Translations under genes and position numbers: made by a program
DNA from: Luidia sarsii
Taxonomy: Eukaryota > Echinodermata > Asteroidea > Paxillosida > Luidiidae
Length of the DNA: 64,000 nt
Assembly (NCBI GenBank): GCA_949987565.1
Contig: OX465104.1
Location: 12,396,300-12,460,299, forward strand
Direction of reading: 5' to 3'
Shown: one piece after another, positions 1-11,500 of the stretch
Numbering within the stretch: the first letter of the stretch is position 1
Layout: every line of letters starts with the position of its first letter
Notes under the pieces: model-generated
Told to the model about the DNA's origin: nothing
The model's database searches: none
The model's input: only the letters and a program-made list of their open reading frames with translations

Positions 1-239
1 ATGGGTGGACTGGAGCATGCTGTGTCATTCAAAGCGATCAAGGTCAAGCTCAACTTGGAGTGTCTTGAAAATGTGGAGGGCCAGATGTTTGGATGCCAGC
101 AGGACCTTTCATAGAGGCCAAACAGTTCTGCCTCCGAAAAAGGGACATGTACTAGGATCCAAATGCCAGGCCCTGTACATTATTTCAATTTGCATTTTGG
201 TTAATTTAAGTCAGTAAGCTGTTGGCAACAGTTTTTAAT

Positions 240-330
240 GTTACTCAATTACCCAATTACCTAATTACCCAATTACCCATTTACTCAATTACTCAATAAC
301 CCAATTACTCAATTACTCAATTCAACTTGG
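240..330. repeat. CAATTACY short tandem repeat
   Basis: About eleven degenerate copies of an 8-bp unit (CAATTACC/CAATTACT) lie in the HELQ intron just downstream of exon 4. Positions 1-239 show nothing that I can support beyond intron sequence. Confidence 0.7.
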
Positions 331-357
331 AGTGAACAAGCTGTTGAGCATACTGAC

Positions 358-558
358 CTCGTCGACCACGACTAGTCCCAGACTCTCCACCCTGCCCTCC
401 AGTATCAGGCAGTTGACCAGACTATGGGCCCTCTCAATGGTGGCTATGTACAGTGTGGTCTTCTTGCGACGTTTGCGAGGAGGGATGGCACCCTTGCTGC
501 CTGCGTACTCCTCCACCAGGAATCCCAGTTCCACAGCAAAGGTGGACAGTGTTGCAAC
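358..558 (-). CDS. HELQ: HELQ coding exon 4 (up to motif II)
   Basis: Sixty-seven codons in phase 0, from a CACGTAG acceptor to a GTCAGT donor. The exon encodes [20 protein letters not shown], a basic RKRRKK patch, [14 protein letters not shown] and finally VVVDE, the first half of the DExH box. The next exon is outside the window. Confidence 0.92.
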
Positions 559-3510
559 CTACGTGATGGTTCAATTCGGGAAGGTCAGGAAGTAATGAAA
601 TGTTATCTCAAATTGAACAATTGGCCAAGAAAACTTTGACTGGAACTTGAACCCGAGACCTCTGAATTAATGTACCAGTGCTCTCCCAACTGAGCTATCC
701 AGCCCTTAGATGGTGGCCTTCCCTAATAGTCAACTAGTCTTTGCCAGTTTAGGGGCGCCAGTCAGAAGCAATTCAACCATTAACTTCCGTATATCTTCAA
801 AGATCACACCCCCACTTTCATTCCGATGCAAAAAAGTAAATCTTGTAAACCTGGCTACAGCAGCTCGGGGATCACACAGAGTGGATGCAGTTTTTCAATT
901 CAAGTCAAACAAACAAAGGAAATTTGGAGATATATATCTATTGATGCATGTAGCAAAGAAATTTTCACTGGATCAGGACTTGAACCTGGGACCTCTGGCT
1001 TAATGTACCAGCACTCTAACAACCATAGCTATCCAGCCCTTAGGTGGCAGCACTTCCCAAATAGTCAACTACCTTTACTAGAATGGGTGCGACAGTCAGA
1101 CGTATTGAATCATTGACTGCCGTTTATCGCCAGGGAACATGCTCACATTTTTATTCAGTTGCGAACAACAGTTGGTTGTAAACCCAGCTACAGCAGATCA
1201 GGGATCACAAAGTGGATAGAGATTTAAAAGTTAGTGAAAATAGCAAAGATTTAATTTTTTACTGGACCAGGAATTTGCCTACCTTCTCCTGCACAATGGA
1301 GACATAGGGGAGGATGAGCAAGGCATCCTTCCGGTTGCATAGCAACTGCCTCATGATGAGGATCTCAGCCACCAGCGTCTTGCCTCCACTGGTTGGCAGG
1401 GAATAGATGAGATTGCGTCCTTCCCTGATGGCTGGGAGTGTAAGACAAGCATGCTGCCAGTCTGTGAAAGGAGAGAGGGAGAGGGAGAGGGAGAGGGAGA
1501 GGGAGAGGGAGAGGGAGAGGGAGAGGGAGAGGGAGAGGGAGAGGGAGAGGGAGAGGGAGAGGGAGAGGGAGAGGGAGAGGGAGAGGGAGAGGGAGAGGGA
1601 GAGGGAGAGGGAAAGGGAGACATGATCAACCACAATTCAGACATTTTAAAGGGCCAGATGTTTCAATCAGAACCTTGAATTTTTGTATTACCATTTTACC
1701 ACATTTTATGGAAAATTAAAACCACATAGTCCTGCTTTACCATAGAGCTTGTCAATGCCTCTGTTGTCTCTCAGCAGCTCGGCCACTCGGCTGGGAAGGC
1801 CGTAGAATGGACCCACATCGTTGTCCGAAGCACCCTCTGCCTCCTCCAGTGCCTTGGTCAGTGCCTCTTGGACTCTGGCCTGGCGCAGCTCGGCCAGCCG
1901 CGCAGACGTCGGGGTCGCCTCCCTGGCATTGGCCTGCAGCCTCTGCCGGAGCCTCCCAGCGGCCGAACGGACGGCGGGGGTGACCGACTGAACGGTCGCT
2001 TTGCCCGGCGCTTTGTCATCCGGATTCACAGAGCCCACAGGGCCAGCCTCGCCTGGACGAAGCCTGGGATCGGAAGCCGAACTCGCCTCCTCAAGAAAGA
2101 ATCCCGAGTGCCTGCTCGGCTCGCCGCTGCTCTGGCCCTCGATGCTGCTGAACCACTTCTCCGGCCGGGGGGTCTCTGAGCTCACTGACCGCTGGGGCAA
2201 GACCTCCCTATCGTCTCTTGTCATCGACCTCTCGGCTGTCATCCCGTGGCCGTTTGGGAGGAGGCTAGTTGTTGTCATGCTGCACTTCCGTCTGCCAACG
2301 GCAGAGGCAGAGGAGGTGGAAGAGGAGGAGGTCGAGGGGATTGGGCCAGCTGGCTTCACTCTCTCCGCCTCTTGGGACTCGGCGATCAACTGATCCATGT
2401 CCAACTTGTCGTAGAAGGAGTCCTCGTCATCCCACTCCACTGGCACCTCCTTCGCCTGGTGTTTCGAGGGCTCCGGGGCCAGACTTGTTGCACGAGGCCT
2501 GGCCGACACGATGAGGCTCTGGCTCTGCTGGTAGCGTGAGGTCTGAGGCGTCGGAGGGAGGGGACTGCCACCGGGTGAGTCTTCGTTGCACTCCTCCTCC
2601 GTCTGAAATCATGCAATGATATCATTTTGAGTCAGGGGAGTGACACTACAACCATGCAGAACTCTTCTTATTCCTCCATGCTACAACAGTCAGCAGGCAT
2701 AGCATTGTTAGGGTATCAGAACTTAAGTTACAACATCTTTAGCCCAAGAGCTTTTTGTCTGTTCAAAAGAATTATTTTAAAGAAAACTGTGTGCCTGAAA
2801 GGTATCTGTTTTCAATAGGCTAACATTGGCAAGTCTAAATAAATCAATAGGCCCCTGGGCTATAGTAGTCAGATTTACAGCAACTGGTTGTGTGCATCTG
2901 AATGAAAATGGGGGTGTGAATCCTCTAGAGAGATTATGTTAAGCCACAGGTCCAGAACTCCTGGTCATGTCAAATTTTGCTCTACCATTTGAAAAAAGAG
3001 ATCTCTAGTGCCTCAGTTTTGACTTTTGTAAGTAATCGGTTATTTTACTCTTTCATTTGATATGCTGTGTGAATAGTCTTACTCCTACTAAGTGAAGTAC
3101 TCACACTCATAGTAGTACTAGTACTAGTACTACACTACAGTACAGTACTTACTACTACTACTACTAGTTCTATTACTAGGTAAATGTGATTCAAGAAAAA
3201 CAATTAAAATGGGTACAAAATGCAAAGGTTGAAACTTGTTTCTGTGACTAGATTCAATCTAGATGACCTAGGTCATTGACCACTCTATACTCAGACTCAA
3301 GAGATGTGACTTGGACTCAAGACTGTCTCATCTACACTACACATACAATCTACACCCTGACAAAGTTACACTTGCCTGAGGTTGGTCCCATTCACTCGCT
3401 CCATCCTTGTGTTTCTTTGTGGTTGTTTCAGGCCCCTGGATAAGGCTTCTTCGTTTCCTGGTGGAGACTCTACGCTGTAGTCCTTTCACAGAGTGAATTT
3501 CATCGGCCAT
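358..3510 (-). CDS. HELQ: HELQ helicase, 5' part of gene (partial, 4 exons)
   Basis: HELQ is a superfamily-2 3'-to-5' DNA helicase of the POLQ-like group that acts in the nucleus in repair of stalled or cross-linked replication forks (family knowledge). The coding exons in transcript order are 3376-3510, 1741-2602, 1283-1461 and 358-558. Phases join exactly: 45 codons, then 287 codons plus one base, then two bases plus 59 codons, then 67 codons. Visible features are a basic N-terminus, a long low-complexity acidic/serine-rich region, the block [14 protein letters not shown] just before the helicase core, Walker [14 protein letters not shown], motif Ia region [10 protein letters not shown], the conserved VEEYAGSKG block, and the start of motif II (VVVDE) at the last donor. 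The rest of the helicase core and the C-terminal domains lie left of the window. It is divergent from SNX14. The family assignment is very secure; the extent of the first exon is less so. Confidence 0.93.
612..900 (-). mobile_element. tRNA-like SINE-type repeat (family S1), reverse copy
   Basis: Read on the minus strand, the copy has a roughly 150-bp non-tRNA segment (around TGATCTTTGAAGATATACGG) followed by a tRNA-like segment with box A (GGATAGCTCAGTTGG) and box B (GGTTCAAGTTCC), then CAGTCAAAGTTTTCTTGGCC. It lies in a HELQ intron. The same arrangement recurs at least eight times in this window. Confidence 0.7.
953..1225 (-). mobile_element. tRNA-like SINE-type repeat (family S1), reverse copy
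   Basis: Second S1 copy in the same HELQ intron and orientation, more diverged. The box B region (AGGTTCAAGTCC on the minus strand), the box A region and the upstream segment with GTTTACAACCAACTGTTGTT are recognisable. Confidence 0.6.
1283..1461 (-). CDS. HELQ: HELQ coding exon 3 (Walker A)
   Basis: The exon encodes [20 protein letters not shown] followed by the ATP-binding loop PTSGGKT and the motif Ia region ending in QEK. The acceptor CTTTCACAG lies about 10 bases from a 150-bp CT-rich microsatellite (1471-1620 on the plus strand), which acts as an unusually long polypyrimidine tract. Confidence 0.92.
1471..1620. repeat. (GGGAGA)n microsatellite, about 25 units
   Basis: A nearly perfect hexanucleotide array, purine-only on the plus strand. 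It lies in a HELQ intron about 10 bp before the exon 3 acceptor and is pyrimidine-only in the HELQ transcript. One interruption (GGGAAA) is near the right end. The homopurine/homopyrimidine tract is capable of triplex formation. Confidence 0.95.
1741..2602 (-). CDS. HELQ: HELQ coding exon 2 (disordered N-terminal region)
   Basis: This 862-bp exon is bounded by a TTTCAG acceptor and a GTAAAG donor. It encodes an acidic, Ser/Pro-rich region with few aromatic residues, then an Arg/Ala-rich helix, and ends with [16 protein letters not shown] and GIDKLY, which matches the segment just before the HELQ helicase core. The sequence is open throughout and shows no internal start that would be preferred. 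Confidence 0.88.
3098..3180. repeat. ACT/AGT trinucleotide-rich tract
   Basis: Degenerate (ACT)n and (AGT)n runs with local inverted symmetry in HELQ intron 1. The rest of that intron (2603-3375) shows no other feature that I can support. Confidence 0.6.
3376..3510 (-). CDS. HELQ: HELQ coding exon 1 (start codon, GC-AG donor)
   Basis: The ATG at 3510 opens [19 protein letters not shown], which resembles the short basic start of vertebrate HELQ (RRRVSLPKR). The exon ends in CAG, followed on the minus strand by GCAAGT. Only this GC donor leaves phase 0, which the next exon needs; the GT two bases further on would leave phase 1 and break the frame. Confidence 0.75.
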
Positions 3511-4058
3511 TTCGAAGCAAGACAGTGTGGCATCCTATCCTACAGGACTGTCACTGTCACTGCCACAGTGCCAGTGTCACTCTGTGTTCCAAAATTAAAC
3601 CGTGTTTGTATAAAAAAATTCGATGAGAAAGTATTTTTTTTATATTTGAGAAAACTGTCACAGAATGAGGTTGAAATTACATTCAGCAAGAGTGTTGATT
3701 TCACAATATGTTGTAATAAAAAACAGAGTAATGACGATCACTTACCAGTCGACATAACAGCAAAGAATATCATTCACAGGTCCAGCTCAATTTTTAGATC
3801 GTTCTCGTCGGGGAACGGGGAAAACAAACTTTTCAAGCAAACCGCGTCTACATTCGTGGGAAGAAAACAATACAGGGTACCATACGCGATTGACGATTGC
3901 AATCGTACAAAAAAGGTAGGCTGGTGCCTTGTTTTGTTTAATCGCGCACGGTACCCCGCATTCGTATCGGGATTAACGCACAACACCGCCGAACGGGTAG
4001 CCGACTATTATTTTTTGCCGATCTCAACATCAACACGACAGTAAGATTAAGAACGAAG
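3511..4058. promoter_or_regulatory. Candidate bidirectional promoter, HELQ / SNX14
   Basis: Only 548 bp separate the HELQ start codon (minus) from the SNX14 start codon (plus), so both promoters and 5' UTRs must lie here unless an upstream noncoding exon exists. The SNX14-proximal half has more CpG dinucleotides than the surrounding introns (for example 3800-4050). No TATA box is convincing. The call is inferred from gene arrangement. Confidence 0.6.
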
Positions 4059-5521
4059 ATGGCCGCTTTGCAGGTGCTCAGAGAAGACGCCGCCCACTTG
4101 AAAGGCCTGATGGCGGACAACCGGCGGCTGTCTGCTGCCGTCGGCTGCCTGGCACTGCTCACCGTGGTCTTCTACAAGTAAGCGATCCATCGGTTCACTC
4201 ATCGGCGATTGTCGTGCGCAGGCACGGACCGTTGTTTTGTCGATGAAGAATCACCGTTACAGCGCCGACCAGCACGGCAGTCTTACCGAGGTCTCACTGG
4301 CCGTGTGAATGAATGAGATTGATATTGATAAAAGGGGCGGGGCATGCCTGTGAAAAGATGGGCGGATTCTTCCCCTCTCCATTAATTATTCACATTGTTG
4401 TTTAATTATTCACTCGATCAATACTCTTCTTACTTAATTAATCAATCATTTGCTCCTGTTCATAATCATATTGTTAGTTTCAGTAATTAGACCTCAAAGT
4501 CAAAGTCAAAAGTACTTAGACTTTAGAGCAATAGTAATAAGTAATAGAGAGCATAACTTTCTTCCTACGTACCTACGTCAGAAAGTTTGTTTCTTTTCTA
4601 TATCTCCCTCATACAAACATGAAAAGCAAACAATGAGAAACGAATTCGGTTGAACAATATGGGGCCTGGCTGAGCAGTAGCACCCGCCCAAGAGCGCGCA
4701 TATCGTACGATGCCGAAAAGAAATTCCACATTTCGATCCTAGCAGTAGCACTAGCATGACCTTTATCAAAGGCCTTTGAGTTTGAGAAAGGTCCTGCTAG
4801 GATCGAAACATCAGCCCCTCTACCTTTTGAGATTTATCTATTGCGATATACAAAAATGTTGCAAACTGCTTACTGACTAAAATTACCAAAATGTAAATCT
4901 TAAAATTTAGTGGGCCTGATGTTTCGATCCTAGCAGGGCCTTTCTCAAAGGCAGAGTGTTTTGAGAAAGGTCCTGCTAGGATCGAAACGTCAGGCCCACT
5001 AAATTTTAAGATTTATGTATTGCATGTAATTTTAGTCAGTGAACAGTTGGCAACATTTTTTTAATTTTTTTAAATTAATTAACTGAATTTCTGCACTTAT
5101 GATGTTGTTTAATTATTTTCTCCAGCTCCTCACTAAGTGAAACAAATCCTAGCAATTGCAGAAATGAAATTCTCAGATTTGCATCATGTATGCATATTAA
5201 TTAAAATCAGGAAGCAGTAACAATTTTGTGTCACTGTAATTGCCTCTGAGAAAGGTCCTGCGAGGATTGAACTTTTGAGATTGAAGTATTTTTTGTCTGA
5301 TGTTTTCCATCCCTATCTCCTCGCCATCACAGATATTTGGCCGTCCTGGTCATACCCTGGTTCTTCCTCGCCGGCGTGGCCTCCTTCTACCTCCTCTTCC
5401 GCCGCATCGCGCTCCTCCCCAACCTCCTGTTTATGTGCGAGAGGAAGAAGCCGCTCCTCAGGAGGAAGGAGGCGGCCAAGGCCTGCTCCGTCTGTGGCGA
5501 CGACGACTGCTTCAGGCACAG
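4059..5521 (+). CDS. SNX14: SNX14 exons 1-2: membrane anchor and Cys motif
   Basis: Exons 4059-4177 and 5333-5521 (residues 1-102). A short helix precedes hydrophobic segment 1 (SAAVGCLALLTVVFY) and segment 2 (LAVLVIPWFFLAGVASFYLL), which form the ER hairpin anchor. A basic stretch and CSVCGDDDCFRHR follow; the latter corresponds to the conserved CAVCGKVKCKRHR of vertebrate SNX14, a possible metal-binding knot. Splicing joins AA with A to make the Lys codon. Confidence 0.95.
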
Positions 5522-8500
5522 GTGAAGATGAGAGTGTCTCCATGCTTGTCCTCCAAGGATCTCTCTCTCTCTCTGAGCTTTTTCAAAAGGAAGTGTATAT
5601 TCACCCGGCAATGGCATTCGTCCTGCAGGTCATTCCTGCTGATATTATGCATATTTATGAACACTCTTCACTCTGATTGGCCAACGTCAGAGTATAGAGC
5701 ATACATGAATATGCATAAACATGATGTAATGACAATTGGGCAATTAGACTAAGGGACCAGCAGAATAGCGTTTGCAGGAAGAATGCTGTTGCTGGGTGAA
5801 TATAACCTGCCTTTTCAAAAGAGGTGTCCTGTTTGGGTTTTTTTGTCTGATGCCAGTCCAACTTTTCTTTCTGGGAACCAAATCCAGGTCCCATCCATTG
5901 TGGTTGTACTTTTGTTTCTGATAGAATCTGACAGGATCAACTGAATCTGATAGATTCAGACAGAATCCAACTTCATCTGATAAATGTGAACTAATCCAAT
6001 ACAGTCTGTCAGAATCCAACTGAATGTAATGAATGAAAACTGGTTCTGGAATAATCAGTTGGAATCAGGTTTGATTTGACCAAATTCATTTTAACCACTT
6101 CGCACCGGGTGGTTTTACAGCGCTGATGACCGCCATACGGGTTTTTTTTAACAATGCATCATTTTCAAATCTCGCTAAATCAATCGGAACAATATATTTC
6201 TGTGAAGTAAATTGATAAATGTATACTACAGTATGGGTACAAGAGAGTAAAACCTGGCACAATTCAGACATCATTGTGGCTTTTGTCAAGAAAAAAAGGC
6301 CCATTGTGCATCAAACGAACTTGTGTGTGTGTGCGTGTACGGTACTGTCGATCTCTGACCGCAGACTCTAGTCTCCACTCCAGGCAGTCAAATCTTCGAG
6401 TTGGTTGGCCACAACCGAGCATACAGATTGTGGTGAAGAATGTGGGTGGAATTCAACTGCCTGGCCGACGACCGTTGGGCTGTGTGGCATGCCAACTCTA
6501 TGTCCCCCACGTGCTTTCAGCGGCAGTGCGGTATCCCTCAATCATCCACAGTAAAGGTCCCACAATTTCCCAATAACTGCTGCTTATCTTGCAATTATTC
6601 ATATGGCAACTTGCATCAAAAAGGGTCTTTGTGCTGATTTGTATTGCTTTGTTCTCAGCTGAAAAGAGTCTTTAGTGGTCAATAGTGGTGCCCGGATTCG
6701 GAGGGCCCCGTCGCATAGTACAACCGATTTCGGAGGTCCCAGCGCGAAGTGGTTAACCCAACTACATGTAAATCCTATAGAATCAAGCCATGACTGATTG
6801 GAAATCTAAAATCATTTCATATTCTCCCCCCACTAAATCTGTATGCATTCACAATGCTCGAATTTTATGATTTTTTTTTTTAAGGCTTAAACTTTCTTTT
6901 ACTGGCAATTTCCCTTCCAAAACTGACCACAGAATGAAAGATTTATCAGGCTCATAACTCCATCTCGTTGTGCCACTCGTTCTCTCAGGCCCGATCTCAC
7001 CCTGAACAAAGTGCAGCCGTGGAATGACATCTACATTCCCAAGAGGGTGGATGATGCTCTGTCTGAGGTAAAGCCCAAATCTATACAATGTTTTTGTCTT
7101 TTCATTGGTCAGCTGGACTACCTGACTTAGGTTTCAATTTGTGATTTTGAACAATGGCAAAGAAAACTTTGATTGGGAACAGGCTTTGAACCTGAAAGCT
7201 TTGGTTTCATTTTAGATATTCATAATGTTTGCATGGTGTGAGGGTTTGCCCTGCTCGACATAATAAGCACTTAATGCCCAGTGCTTTGCCCAATGCTTGA
7301 TGAAAACAATTTCAGGTAGCTCGGGCGGGATTCGAACCTGCGACTCTTGCTTTCTAGTGCAGACGTCTTAACCACTTTACCACTGAGCTGGTCGAAGTCG
7401 TGTGGCGAATACGAATAATGAATAGCGGCGGGTACCACGTTGCATCACAGATATGAACAGGTTTCATCTTCTATTGCTCTTACCATGCTTACCATCTGAG
7501 GTATCAAGTCCCACATCGATCACCTCAGTAAGGCTAAATTCAAGAGAGTTGTTTCATGGCTCTGTTGTTCTTCGAGTGTGGAACATTGTCAGCAAAACCT
7601 TTTTGGAAGAAAATTCCCAACCACAAAATAGGGGTGTTGAGACTGCAGCATTGCAGTCTGCAGTATTGCAGGCCGCAGGGCCACTGCAAGATTCAAACCT
7701 TGCATATAGAATGGCCTTCAACTGGCCCCAGACAATTTCAACTGTCATTTGGCCACAGGGCCACTGCTAGATTCAAACACTGCGTATAGGATGGCCTTCA
7801 ACTGGCCCCAGACAATTTCAAACTGTCATTGGGCCACTGACCCACAACTAAATTCACACCCCGATCTGTCCTGGGCCAATTTCAGGGTCCACCTCACGCT
7901 TTAGTAATGTGCGCTTTTGATTTTCAAATGGGATACTTTTTCTGTCCCATGAAATAACTTGTACTTTTTCTGACTTTACTTTGCAGCTGTTTGAGCTTAT
8001 CCTGAAAGAATATGTCTATAGCTGGTACACGTAAGTGTGATTCCTCTCCCTGTGTTACATAACTCATCAGGCCCACTATACAGTTCTTGTTAGAATCTGC
8101 AGAGCTTTAATCAAGCAGTCTCTCACTACAATCTGAATATTGCCAATTACTATACATACATTAATGAATATTCATATTTTAGGCAGCTTGGTATTCTCTC
8201 CAGGTTACATTCCTTCCTACCCGACACCCCCTTTTCCCAAAAGAAGAAAAAAGAAAAAAGAGATACCAAATCCTTGATATGGCACTTGACCAATTCATAG
8301 GATCTTGAATATTTGTTTGAAAAATCTAATATAAATGACTTTGAATTAGCATATTCGTAATTGCCCTCTGTGCTTGGGTCTATCGGTCAGTCCTCTCATT
8401 AGTAAGGACGAGGAGTTTGTGAATGAGCTACGAGTGTCCCTCCGCCATATTGTCGCTGTGGTGCTACGTCGCATCCGAGAGATTGACCTGCCCACCTTCA

Positions 8501-11500
8501 TCCTCAAGAAACTCGTGGAGGCTGCCCTCTGTCACCTGGACGTTTTGCTCCGAGCCAAACGGAAAGGTATGCAGTCAGTGCAGGTTGCCCATTAGGATGC
8601 TTTTCTCTGTGCAAATGGACATCAGTCAATCCTTCTGTGAATCCAGTGAAGCAAGAGTACCCTGCCAATGAAAGAGTGGGTACCAGTGTCTGGGTACCAG
8701 TGTCTGGGTACCAGGGTCTGGGTACCAGTGTCTGGGTACCAGTGTCTGGGTACCAGTGTCTGGGTACCAGTGTCTGGGTACCAGTGTCTGCCAATGAAAG
8801 AGTGGGTACCAGTGTCTGGGTACCAGTGTCTGGGTACCAGGGTCTGGGTACCAGTGTCTGGGTACCAGTGTCTGGGTACCAGTGTCTGGGTACCAGTGTC
8901 TGGGTACCAGTGTCTGGGTACCAGTGTCTGGGTACCAGTGTCTGGGTACCAGTCTGAGTGTCTGGGTACCAGTGTGTGTGGGCCCAGTGAAGGCTGGATG
9001 GGGAATACACCTGCCAGTAACTTGTGTGTGGATTGGCTGATCAAATGGCACATTCTGCACCTGTAGGACTGTTTCCACTACACCAAATAAACACAATTAT
9101 TTGGATCGCGATTTAAATCGTGATTCAAACTCCATTTTTTTTTGTGTGTGGACATAATGAACGCGATTACTAGTGGGATTTGAATCGTGATTCAAACTTC
9201 ACTAAGAGTGACACTTTTTCAAATAAGCACATTTATTTGCGAAGCTGTGTGTGTGGGAACACTCCACTGAATCTCCCCCGTTTTTTAAACCCCATAATGC
9301 ACTGCTCATGCTCTGACTGACAGGAAGTGCTGTGTTTGTTTATATGTCTTCCTGTGTGGGCCACCCTCAAGGACACACCCACCATTTGACCATCAGTGTC
9401 CTGAAGACGAGCAGAGAACAGACAAAACGTGGAGTTCCTCTGGTTCTTTTCAGAACCACACTTACTCACAAAAGAGAATTTACATGGTGTCTCCGCAAAC
9501 CTAATTATCCAGCTATTCTCACCATGCAAACCTTCAAATCTCATAGATTATACTATTGCCCTATTCTAAGGACCTCTAGGTGGTAGAGCTCGCCTCAACT
9601 CAAATATCTGAAGCCCTAGGTTTAACTTAGTGATTTTCCTGTCTCTCTTCGCAGCCAAGTGGGGCGAGGACTTTCAGGAGTTGGTCATCAAGACCTATGG
9701 CAATCACCTGCACTGCGCCGTGCGGAACAGGAAGGCGGAGCTGCAGTATCTCAGACACCTGTGCCAGCTACTCTTTCCTCTGCTGACCCCGCCACGCTCG
9801 CACAACAACAAGTGAGTCCGGGAAAACAGACAGACAGAGAGACAGACAGAAAGACAGAGAGCAAAACCTTTATTAAACTTTATGTAGATGACTTTATGTA
9901 AATGATTAACACCTTGCATCTTGTTTACTGATAAACCTTCTTTTGTGTTCACCACTCCACACTTCTCTCTGTGATATTTCCCCCTCTTCTCACTTATCCC
10001 TACCCTACTCCTTGCCCTTCCCTTTGATCTCACACTACTGGCTTTCCTCTTTGTCCTTTGGTTGTCATCCATGTTCTATTCACTCTCTGCCCCCTTCTTT
10101 CTTGTATCTGTTTTGTCCTTGTCAATCTGCCTTTGAGAAAGGTCCTGCTAGGATCGAAATGTCAGTCCCACTAAATTTTGAGATTTAGGTAATTCACATT
10201 ATAAAACTAACTCAAACCTGGCAGATAAGATTTGAGGGTTTGCATGGTGGAAGTACCAAGTGGAAGGATTGAGGTGACACCATGTATTTTTGATGCAGAG
10301 TGTGGCTCTGTGAGTTGCCGGCTATTGTCAGAGCCACACTGTTACATTGTGTCACCACAAATCTTTCACTTCAAAACTGGAAATTGGTGAGGTAAGTCGC
10401 CAGTATCAAGTTCAATGCTTTGACGGGTCAGACCAGTCGCATTACATTAATTGATGACATGACCATGAGTTGGAATTTCACTACACGGACTGGATATCCG
10501 AGTCTGAGATATCCCACTTTTTTTAGAGCTGGGCTGTAAATCAGAAAGAGTAAGTTTTTGGTGACACCATGCACAATTTCTCTTTTGTGAGCATGTGTGG
10601 TTCTGAAAAGAGCTCCCAGATTTTTAACCGAATAAGTCCTTGAATGTGATTTTTGTTTGTGTTCTCAGGAGTACCGAAGTGTTTGTGCGTGAGGTTGCCA
10701 GTGGCTCTGTTTTTCTACTAGGTATGGACGTGGTTGCCGATCCAGTAAGTGGCAAAATGTCCTTGTCAGAAAGTTGTCTGCTTTTTGGTTTGTACAAACT
10801 GTCAAAGATACAGAGAAACAAAGGAATAGAATCTGATGGCGAAAACATTCATGCAAATTATGAAAATCTAAAAAGTGTTGAGGTCCTGATGTTTGAATCC
10901 TTGCAGAATATTTCTCAGAGGGAGAATGTTTTCAGAGAAAGTTCCTGCTTGGATCAAAATGATAAGGCCCTCGACATTTTTAAGATATGCATTATGGTCA
11001 TTGAAGTCAGCAGGAAGTTTGCAATATTTGTGTTCATCACTCTGAATTTATGAAAAAAGTAAAGACAATTTGACTGGAATGAATTGATAAAGCTGCATAC
11101 CCGAGCTGCAGTGGCCAGGTTTACAACAATTAGTTGTTTGCATCTTAATGAAAGTGGGGGGGGGGGGTTGTGATCCCTGGAGATATATGGCAGTTGAATT
11201 GCTTCTGACTGGAGCCCCACACCCCGGCAAAGACTAGTTGACTATTAGAGAATATAGCTCAGATGGAAGAGCACTGGTACGTTAATCCAGAGGTCTCAGG
11301 TTCAAGTCCCGGTCCAGTCAAAGTTTTCTTTGCCATTTTTTCAATTTTACAAATTGACAATGGAATTTGAGCCCGAGACGTCTGGTTTTACATACCAGTG
11401 CTCTTACTACCTGAGCTATCCATCACTGCAGGCTGCCTTCCCAAAATAATAGTCAAATTTCATTGCTTGGGTGGAGGCACCAGTCAGAACCAATTAACCA

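Noticed and set aside
1259..1678. Open frames of repeated Ser-Leu, Ser-Pro, Glu-Arg or Gly-Glu
   Set aside because: Products of the GGGAGA microsatellite. The real coding part here is only HELQ exon 1283-1461.
3372..3374. GT donor (GTGTAA) for HELQ exon 1
   Set aside because: It would leave one extra base, while exon 2 starts in phase 0; the GC donor two bases before it fits phase and consensus.
3493..4044. 183-residue open frame in the HELQ/SNX14 spacer
   Set aside because: It overlaps the HELQ start on the other strand, has no recognisable domain, and falls in the promoter interval.
7316..7395. Possible tRNA gene on the minus strand
   Set aside because: Good box B (GGTTCGAATCC) but no pairing acceptor stem, and the same sequence is repeated elsewhere as a dispersed element.
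8504..9096. Long open frames on both strands rich in Trp-Tyr-Pro-Asp or Gly-Thr-Ser-Val-Trp
   Set aside because: They are translations of the 14-bp minisatellite and appear in several frames at once; no splice or codon support.
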